From: Verrucomicrobia subdivision 6 bacterium BACL9 MAG-120507-bin52
GTDB taxonomy: Bacteria > Verrucomicrobiota > Verrucomicrobiia > Methylacidiphilales > Verrucolacustridaceae
Direction: 5' to 3'
NCBI GenBank assembly: GCA_001438005.1
Contig: LIBO01000004.1
Span: 1 to 19,421, forward strand
DNA: 19,421 bases
Of the stretch, positions 13,521-19,421 are shown piece after piece. A program made the translations under genes and the position numbers. Positions within the stretch are counted from its first letter, which is position 1, and each line of letters opens with the position of its first letter. The notes beneath the pieces were generated by a model, which saw nothing but the letters and a program-made list of their open reading frames with translations, had not been told where the DNA came from and made no database searches.

Positions 13521-15059
13521 TTAGGAGGCGGGTTGACTGGCGACAAAGTCACTCAAAGCACTTTTCAGTTCGGCCGCAATGGCATCATCCACTGCTTTTT
13601 TCTGACGGATGGCCGATAAAATATTATCCTTACGGGTCGTCAGATACTCGGTCAACCGCGTTTGAAACGCTTTCACCTTGTCCACCGGGACGGAATCAAA
13701 ATATCCATTCTGAATCGTCCACAGAATCGCTACCTGCACCTCCACCAGCAGAGGTTGGTACTGAGTCTGCTTAAACACCTCCACGATCCGGGCGCCTCGA
13801 TCCAATTTTGCCTTGGTCGCCGCATCCAGATCGCTGGAGAACTGAGCAAACGCCGCCAATTCGCGGAACTGAGCCAGTTCCAACTTGATCTTCCCCGCCA
13901 CCTGCTTGATCGCTTTAATTTGGGCGGCCGATCCCACTCGGGAGACCGATAGACCCACGCTGATCGCTGGCCGTACCCCTTGGTAGAAAAGATCGGTCTC
14001 CAAGTAGATCTGGCCGTCGGTGATCGAGATGACGTTCGTCGGAATATAAGCCGAGACGTCCCCCGCCTGCGTCTCAATGATCGGTAGAGCCGTCAACGAG
14101 CCCGCCCCAGCCTTTTCACTCAGCCGGGCACTCCGCTCTAGAAGACGCGAGTGGAGATAAAATACGTCTCCGGGATACGCCTCGCGACCCGAAGGGCGCC
14201 GCAAGACGAGCGAGACCTGCCGATACGCCACCGCGTGCTTCGACAAATCATCAAAGATGATCAGGGCATCCATCCCGTTATCCATAAACCATTCGCCGAT
14301 GGCACAACCGGCAAACGGAGCCAAATATTGAGAGGTCGCCGAGTCCGAAGCATTCGCCGCCACCACAATCGTATATTGCAGGGCGCCTGTTTCTTCCAAA
14401 ACCGCCAGAGTCCGAGCCAAGCTGGAATTCTTTTGCCCAACCGCGACGTAAATCGAGTAGACGGGACGGAAACTTTTGTCGCCCAGCTTTTCCGCCAGTT
14501 GATTGATTCGGGCTTGATTAATAATCGTATCGATCGCCACGGTGGTCTTGCCCGTCGAACGATCCCCGATGATCAACTCTCGCTGCCCTCTTCCGATCGG
14601 GATCATCGCATCAATCGCCAGAATTCCCGTTTGTAACGGCTGATTGACCGACTGCCGTTTAATAATTCCCGGCGCAATTTTTTCCACCGGATAGGACTCC
14701 TTGGAAGCAATCGGACCCTTTCCGTCCAGCGGAGCACCCAAAGCGTCCACCACCCGACCTAACAGCCCCTTGCCCACTGGAACCTGCAAAAGTTTGCCCG
14801 TCGCTTTGACCTCATCCCCTTCTTTCAAGTGGGTAAAGTCGCCAATGATAATCGCGCCGACCTCCGTCTCCTCCAAATTCAGGGCCAACCCCGTCACCCC
14901 ACCGGGAAATTCGATCATCTCATTCAAGGCAACTCCCGAGAGGCCCTCGATCTTGGCCACCCCGTCCCCAATCTCTCGAATGTTCCCCGTATGTTTTTTG
15001 GTCACTTCCGATTTCAGTTTCCCGATCTCGGCTTCGATATCTGCAACGATTCCACTCAT
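13521..15059 (-). CDS. atpA: F1Fo ATP synthase subunit alpha
   Basis: 512 residues. The Walker A motif is GDRSTGKT (165-172), IIFDDLSKHAVAYRQ is the alpha Walker B region, and GLSVSRVGSAAQIKAIKQ contains the arginine finger reaching into the beta catalytic site. The N-terminal barrel (IGDGVAKIEGLSGV) is intact. Alpha carries non-catalytic nucleotide sites and binds delta at its N-terminus. The ATG at 15059 has AAGGAG eight bases upstream and lies 28 bases after atpH. Codons upstream of it belong to the atpH coding region in another frame. Confidence 0.99.
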   Translation of the reverse strand: MSGIVADIEAEIGKLKSEVTKKHTGNIREIGDGVAKIEGLSGVALNEMIEFPGGVTGLALNLEETEVGAIIIGDFTHLKEGDEVKATGKLLQVPVGKGLLGRVVDALGAPLDGKGPIASKESYPVEKIAPGIIKRQSVNQPLQTGILAIDAMIPIGRGQRELIIGDRSTGKTTVAIDTIINQARINQLAEKLGDKSFRPVYSIYVAVGQKNSSLARTLAVLEETGALQYTIVVAANASDSATSQYLAPFAGCAIGEWFMDNGMDALIIFDDLSKHAVAYRQVSLVLRRPSGREAYPGDVFYLHSRLLERSARLSEKAGAGSLTALPIIETQAGDVSAYIPTNVISITDGQIYLETDLFYQGVRPAISVGLSVSRVGSAAQIKAIKQVAGKIKLELAQFRELAAFAQFSSDLDAATKAKLDRGARIVEVFKQTQYQPLLVEVQVAILWTIQNGYFDSVPVDKVKAFQTRLTEYLTTRKDNILSAIRQKKAVDDAIAAELKSALSDFVASQPAS

Positions 15060-15087
15060 GTTCTGGCTCCTTACTTTCTGGCAATGG

Positions 15088-15477
15088 TTAGGCCGACCGA
15101 GCAAGCGCCTCCAGGCGCCCACTGAGGGTCGCGTCCCAGACATCACTGCCCACGCGAATTCTTAACCCGCCCAACACCTCCGGCCGTACCTCGGCCCGCT
15201 GTGCCAGCGGTTTTCCAAAATGTTTTTCCAAAACGGCAAAGACCGCTTTTCCCCCGTCTTCCAACTTCACGGCCGAGACCACTTCGTGGGTCGCGCGCCC
15301 GACCTCCAACCGCACCAACTGCCCCAAGCGACCCAAGACCTGCAAGTATCCCCGCGGCTTTTTTTGAACCAACGCAGCAACCACCTGCCGAACACGCGCC
15401 TCATCCAATCCCTTTTCCGAACGGCAGATTCGGAACAAGGTCTTGGCTTCAGAACGAGCGGCGCGATTGATCTTCAT
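15088..15477 (-). CDS. atpH: F1Fo ATP synthase subunit delta, unusually short
   Basis: 129 residues, against about 170-185 for a typical delta. The C-terminal domain is recognisable: LGGLRIRVGSDVWDATLSGRLEAL is the conserved delta end. The N-terminal helical domain that caps the alpha subunits is short, reading INRAARSEAKTLFRICRSEK then RVRQVVAALVQKKPRGYLQVL. The position between atpF and atpA is the standard place for atpH. I saw no longer start: the preceding bases run straight into atpF 23 bases upstream. Delta joins the b-subunit stator to the top of F1. There is no good Shine-Dalgarno site. Confidence 0.88.
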   Translation of the reverse strand: MKINRAARSEAKTLFRICRSEKGLDEARVRQVVAALVQKKPRGYLQVLGRLGQLVRLEVGRATHEVVSAVKLEDGGKAVFAVLEKHFGKPLAQRAEVRPEVLGGLRIRVGSDVWDATLSGRLEALARSA

Positions 15478-15500
15478 GGATAATCGGGGGGGCGCAGGAT

Positions 15501-16028
15501 CTACCTCGCCACCAAGTCCACCGCTTCCTTTCGCAAGCGCTCCTCATCTTGAGGGGTGAGAACTCGGCCGACCAACTTTTCCGTTGTCCGGGCCACCAAA
15601 CGTCCCAGCTCTTTTCGCATCTCTGACTCCAGCTGGGCACGGTCTCGCTCCATCGTTTCTTGCGCTTTTTTGACCAAGGTCTCGGCTTGGGCATGGGCCT
15701 CGGCCAGTCTCTTGGCGCCTTGCACATCCGCCGAGGCCCGAGCCTCGGCCACCATCTTTTCGGAACGCGCCTCCGCATCCCGCAAGATTTTTCGGCGCTG
15801 CTCCTCCGCTTCCGCCAGGCTTTGCCGGCCTTTTTCTGCCCCCGCGAGGCCTTCCTCGATCAAGCGCTTGCGCTCGGCCAACATGTTGAGCACCGGGCGA
15901 TAGGCAAAACGCCACAAGATCGCCAGAACGATGAGAAAGTTAATCGTCTGGGCGCTAAATTTCGCCCAATCGATCCCCAACTGCTCCGCGAGCTGGTAAC
16001 CGGTTTCGACAAGGGAAGTGGCCAGCAT
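15501..16028 (-). CDS. atpF: F1Fo ATP synthase subunit b
   Basis: 175 residues. One membrane span at about 25-45 (QTINFLIVLAILWRFAY) is followed by PVLNMLAERKRLIEEGL, the conserved entry into the long hydrophilic helix. The rest is an Ala/Glu/Arg-rich coiled coil forming the peripheral stalk. Only one b gene is present, so the stalk is presumably a homodimer. The start at ATG 16028 has GGGAGA upstream. Confidence 0.96.
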   Translation of the reverse strand: MLATSLVETGYQLAEQLGIDWAKFSAQTINFLIVLAILWRFAYRPVLNMLAERKRLIEEGLAGAEKGRQSLAEAEEQRRKILRDAEARSEKMVAEARASADVQGAKRLAEAHAQAETLVKKAQETMERDRAQLESEMRKELGRLVARTTEKLVGRVLTPQDEERLRKEAVDLVAR

Positions 16029-16049
16029 GACGATTCTCCCAGTGCCCGC

Positions 16050-16274
16050 TTATTTATTGACGACGAAATAGACGAGAATCGCGAGACCCTCGGCAAACGC
16101 CATTCCCAGCAGACTGATAATCAATACCGGGTTAAAGGCCCCAGGATTGCGTCCCACCGCTTCGGCGGCACGTCCGCCAATCAGGCCGACGCCCAGTGCC
16201 GCGCCCGCACCGACCAGCGCCACCGCTAACTGCATTCCGTTGAAGGTAACTTGTCCTGCTTCTGCCAGCATCAT
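16050..16274 (-). CDS. atpE: F1Fo ATP synthase subunit c
   Basis: 74 residues in two membrane helices. Helix 1 is Gly/Ala-rich (ALVGAGAALGVGLIGGRAAE). The polar loop is RNPGAF (42-47; usual RQP or RNP). Helix 2 carries the ion-binding carboxylate Glu62 in GMAFAEGLAIL. There is no Gln partner in helix 1, and Gly rather than Ser or Thr follows Glu62, so the sodium-binding motif is absent and proton coupling is expected. Two adjacent ATG codons (16274 and 16271) are possible starts; AAAGGGA lies eight bases upstream of the first. The 83-base gap from atpB is the largest in the operon. Confidence 0.97.
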   Translation of the reverse strand: MMLAEAGQVTFNGMQLAVALVGAGAALGVGLIGGRAAEAVGRNPGAFNPVLIISLLGMAFAEGLAILVYFVVNK

Positions 16275-16357
16275 AGTTCGTGTCCCTTTCGTTGGACCCT
16301 GATCTCCATCTCCCCGACCCACGCAGGTCGTTCGGAGCGGATTTCTAGGAGGTCCCT

Positions 16358-17197
16358 CTAGTGCCCGCCCTCCTCTTCAGAGTGCGAACAAAGTGTGGCC
16401 GTGAAAGCCACACAAAGCATGGTGAAGACGATCGCCTGCACGAGGCAAACAATCAGCTCCAGAAAATAGAACGGCACCGCCGCAATTCCAAAAGGTAGCA
16501 TTTTTAACATCAGAGTCAGCACGCTTTCCCCTCCATAAACGTTTCCATAAAGCCGCATGGACAGGGAGACAGGCCGAATCAGGATCGAGATCAACTCCAC
16601 CACCCCCACCACGGCGAAAATCACCGTCATCGGCAAAAGCAGGAATCCACCAATCTTGCCCTTCACCCCAAAGATGTGCTTCACCAAACCGAGAGGTCCG
16701 TTGTACCAGATCGCCCAAAGCGTGCTCATGACAAAGTAGATCACCGCCATCGAGACCGTCAGGTTGGCATCCGCCGTCGGAGGCCGCAGAAAAGGTCGCT
16801 CCACATGATCCACCGCAAAGGGCAAGCCCGCCTTGGGTTGCCCATAACCAATACTTCCAACCCCAGGCAGCAAATCCACTAAGTTGGAGACAGCGATAAA
16901 AATAAAGTAGGTCGCAATCAAAGGGAAAGCCCAACCCACCACTTTCGGTTCCAGTAAACCCGCAATCATTCCCCTCACCGCATCCACGACTGCCTCAACA
17001 AAGTTTTGCGCCCCCGAAGGGATCAAAGCCATCTTCCGCGTGCCGATCCCTACCACCAAAAGAATCCCCAGAGCAACCCCCCAAAGAGCCACCATGCTGC
17101 TGGTCACGGGAAGCGGACCGATCTGAAAAAATGTGGTCGCCGCCGCGGGGACAGGAGCGCCCGATGAGGCTGAGGCAAAAGGTAAAATCCAGAGCAT
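16358..17197 (-). CDS. atpB: F1Fo ATP synthase subunit a
   Basis: 279 residues, mostly membrane helices. The essential Arg of the proton path is Arg215 in SLSMRLYGNVYGGE. PPTADANLTVSMAVI is the other strongly conserved subunit-a segment, and Glu201 lies in the preceding half-helix. The hydrophobic, Ala-rich N-terminus (LWILPFASASSG) looks like a signal or leader segment, leaving a short periplasmic stretch before the first span. The start is ATG 17197 with GAAAG upstream; an upstream in-frame ATG at 17257 would add a non-conserved leader. It is the first gene of the atp operon; no atpI precedes it in the window. Confidence 0.96.
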   Translation of the reverse strand: MLWILPFASASSGAPVPAAATTFFQIGPLPVTSSMVALWGVALGILLVVGIGTRKMALIPSGAQNFVEAVVDAVRGMIAGLLEPKVVGWAFPLIATYFIFIAVSNLVDLLPGVGSIGYGQPKAGLPFAVDHVERPFLRPPTADANLTVSMAVIYFVMSTLWAIWYNGPLGLVKHIFGVKGKIGGFLLLPMTVIFAVVGVVELISILIRPVSLSMRLYGNVYGGESVLTLMLKMLPFGIAAVPFYFLELIVCLVQAIVFTMLCVAFTATLCSHSEEEGGH

Positions 17198-17337
17198 GGG
17201 TAGCTTTCTAATAGAGCTAAATTCTGCTTCCCTGCCAAGCCCATCTGCCCCTCCCACGCCTTTAGTCGCTTATAACCGCCCTTTGTAAGTTTATCTAATA
17301 CTGAAATTTTCACTGGCCAGCGGCACGAAAAATACCC

Positions 17338-17366
17338 TTGTTATGCCTACAATATATGCCTACATT
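17338..17366 (+). promoter_or_regulatory. Candidate promoter of the vapBC-type operon
   Basis: TTGTTA (17338-17343), a 17-base spacer, then TACATT (17361-17366). The predicted start of transcription, about 17373, is only a few bases from the antitoxin ATG at 17376, and there is no Shine-Dalgarno site, so a leaderless message is suggested. The spacer contains the direct repeats listed separately. Confidence 0.4.
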
Positions 17367-17375
17367 GCCTGCATA
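17343..17375 (+). repeat. Direct repeats and inverted repeat at the vapB start, likely autoregulatory operator
   Basis: ATGCCTACA occurs at 17343-17351 and again at 17356-17364, with a weaker third copy TTGCCTGCA at 17365-17373. TATGC (17355-17359) and GCATA (17371-17375) also form an inverted repeat. The array lies between the candidate -35 box and the start codon. Type II antitoxins of the ribbon-helix-helix class usually bind repeats at this place to repress their own operon, so an operator is a reasonable inference. Confidence 0.5.
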
Positions 17376-17639
17376 ATGAAAAAGACGAAAACACAGTATA
17401 CCATTCGCGATATTCCTGAGCTTACCGATAGTCGTCTTCGCGAAACGGCCGCGATGGAGGAGATCAGCCTCAACCAGGCGGCCCTACAAGCCCTTCAGCG
17501 TGGCCTCGGTTCAGGCGATCAATCCGTTCGTTACCGCTCCCTTCACCCCCTTCTTCAGAAAAAGGATGAGGTGGATCAGGCTTCTTGGAGATCCACTTTA
17601 GCCGAGATGGATCGGGTTAACCCCGAGGATTGGAAGTAA
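17376..17639 (+). CDS. Ribbon-helix-helix antitoxin, VapB/FitA-like
   Basis: 87 residues from ATG 17376. The N-terminal part (TQYTIRDIPELTDSRLRETA, then EISLNQAALQALQRGL) has the beta-strand plus two-helix pattern of FitA/Arc-type ribbon-helix-helix antitoxins. The acidic C-terminal tail (about 50-87, ending DRVNPEDWK) would wrap the toxin. The gene is 4 bases upstream of the PIN-domain toxin gene. An in-frame ATG at 17343 would add 11 residues, but that DNA is occupied by the operator-like repeats. The antitoxin neutralises the toxin and probably represses the operon; this is inferred from the family. Confidence 0.85.
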   Translation: MKKTKTQYTIRDIPELTDSRLRETAAMEEISLNQAALQALQRGLGSGDQSVRYRSLHPLLQKKDEVDQASWRSTLAEMDRVNPEDWK

Positions 17640-17643
17640 ATCG

Positions 17644-18030
17644 GTGCGACTGCTCCTCGACAGTAATCGCTTTATTGATTTCTGCTCGGGTGATCCCGAG
17701 GTTGTCAGTCGTCTGGAATCCGCGGTGCAAGTGGTCGTTCCCTTTGTCGTCCTGGCCGAAATCCGAGTGGGATCTTTCCTTCTGAAGCGAGGGTTAGAAC
17801 AGGCCAGGGTGCTGACCGAATTCCTGCAGCAACCTGGGGTTCGCACGGTTCACTCGACCGATGCGACAACCCACCACTGCGCCTCCCTTTACGTTTACCT
17901 TCGTAAGCAGGGCACCCCGATTCCCACCAACGATATTTGGATTGCCGCACTCGCCTTGGAGCACTCTCTCGTGGTCTACACGCGGGATTCCCACTTCGAT
18001 CACCTGCCCCAAATTCCAAAGATTCGGTAG
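17644..18030 (+). CDS. PIN-domain ribonuclease toxin, VapC/FitB-like
   Basis: 128 residues starting at GTG 17644, with GGAAG upstream in the end of the antitoxin gene. The PIN acidic residues are in place: Asp6 in LLLDSNRFIDF, Glu39 in VVLAEIRVG, Asp97 in TNDIWIAALA and Asp115 in YTRDSHFD. These coordinate the metal ions used to cleave RNA; known VapC toxins cut tRNAs or the sarcin-ricin loop, but the target here cannot be predicted. The complete active site implies a functional toxin. The stop lies 7 bases before the poly-T tract of the convergent rRNA-operon terminator, and no plus-strand terminator was seen. Confidence 0.9.
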   Translation: MRLLLDSNRFIDFCSGDPEVVSRLESAVQVVVPFVVLAEIRVGSFLLKRGLEQARVLTEFLQQPGVRTVHSTDATTHHCASLYVYLRKQGTPIPTNDIWIAALALEHSLVVYTRDSHFDHLPQIPKIR

Positions 18031-18037
18031 TCGGCAC

Positions 18038-18075
18038 AAAAAAAAACCGGCCCGGGACTAGAAAGCCCCGGGCCG
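18038..18075 (-). terminator. Rho-independent terminator of the rRNA operon
   Basis: Read on the minus strand, CGGCCCGGG (18075-18067) pairs perfectly with CCCGGGCCG (18056-18048) around a 10-base loop. One G later comes a run of nine T (18046-18038). It begins 6 bases after the predicted 5S 3' end. Confidence 0.95.
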
Positions 18076-18081
18076 ATTAAC

Positions 18082-18196
18082 TCTGGCGACGACCTACTCT
18101 CGCGTGCCCTATAGACGCACTACCATCGGCGATGCCGCGTTTCACTTCCGGGTTCGATATGGGACCGGGTGGGACCACGACTCTAAGGCCACCAGA
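18082..18196 (-). rRNA. rrf: 5S ribosomal RNA
   Basis: Read on the minus strand it starts TCTGGTGGCC and ends GTCGCCAGA; these ends pair as helix I. The conserved CCCACCCGGTCCCATATCGAA and CCGGAAGTGAAACG segments are present, as is the GATGGTAGTG region of helix IV. The length of about 115 bases is normal; each end is uncertain by one or two bases. Confidence 0.95.
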
Positions 18197-18430
18197 CTAC
18201 TGTCCCCCTCGGGGAAAATCCCCTCCGGGAAAAGGCGGTCTGTCGGCTTTCGTCACTTTTGTTGGCAAAGAACCCCGTGGGGATTCCCTGATAACTGCGC
18301 AAAATAGAATCAACTTCGGCCGAGACGCTGGAAATAAAATCAGCGACTCATTGCGAATCAAAAAAACTCAGTGAATTGTCCGCCGGCGACCCGCTCCCCG
18401 AGGGAAGCGGACCGCATCGCGGAAAATCCT
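18197..18430 (-). other. 23S-5S intergenic spacer
   Basis: About 235 bases with no tRNA and no convincing coding frame. A hairpin at 18391-18410 (CCGCTTCCC against GGGGAGCGG on the minus strand) lies about 20 bases past the predicted 23S 3' end and may belong to a processing stem. Another short palindrome, CCCCGTGGGG, is near 18273. Confidence 0.8.

Positions 18431-19421
<991 letters not shown>

Noticed and set aside
17268..17310. A promoter for the atp operon (TTATAA with a TTAGAT -35 on the minus strand)
   Set aside because: The spacing is 17 bases but the -35 matches poorly (3/6); an atp promoter must lie in 17198-17342 or beyond, but I cannot place it reliably.

Overview
This is a 19.4 kb piece of a bacterial chromosome, gene-dense and of moderate-to-high G+C (mid-50s percent by eye). 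The gene set suggests the PVC superphylum, most likely a Verrucomicrobiota member. The clues are a free-standing SWIB protein, a small Lys/Arg-rich protein with a C-terminal winged-helix-like domain, the order atpBEFHAGDC, and frequent GTG and TTG starts. This placement is an inference from protein character; the partial 23S rRNA would settle it.

Layout, left to right. (1) 1-1316, minus: fabI (enoyl-ACP reductase) and a HAD-family phosphatase coupled to it by a GTGA overlap; the phosphatase runs off the left edge. (2) 1411-3330, plus: a TerC/Alx-type membrane protein, an A+T-rich patch with an 11-bp inverted repeat, and a membrane-anchored GH73-type glucosaminidase. (3) 3327-3773, minus: a small one-TM protein resembling Coa1-type cytochrome oxidase assembly proteins. 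(4) 3855-5467, plus: a divergent dihydropteroate-synthase-like protein overlapping a FolM/pteridine-reductase-like SDR. (5) 5439-6215, minus: an atypical NAD-dependent epimerase-like protein, then tRNA-Ser(UGA) on plus. (6) 6339-9252, minus: the basic winged-helix-like protein, then a separate unit read cofG -> cofH -> SWIB and closed by a strong terminator. cofG and cofH encode the two halves of FO (8-hydroxy-5-deazaflavin) synthase. (7) 9282-10729, plus: psd and pssA, which together make phosphatidylethanolamine. (8) 10773-17197, minus: a complete F1Fo ATP synthase operon whose c subunit looks proton-type and whose delta subunit is unusually short. (9) 17343-18030, plus: a vapBC-type toxin-antitoxin pair with repeats at its promoter. 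(10) 18038-19421, minus: the end of an rRNA operon (partial 23S, 5S, terminator).

Most of the window is housekeeping: fatty-acid and phospholipid synthesis, energy conversion, and rRNA/tRNA. The parts that stand out are the deazaflavin (FO) synthase pair apparently co-transcribed with a SWIB protein, and the DHPS-like/FolM-like pair in which several canonical DHPS active-site residues are replaced. No CRISPR array, insertion sequence, prophage or replication origin was seen.
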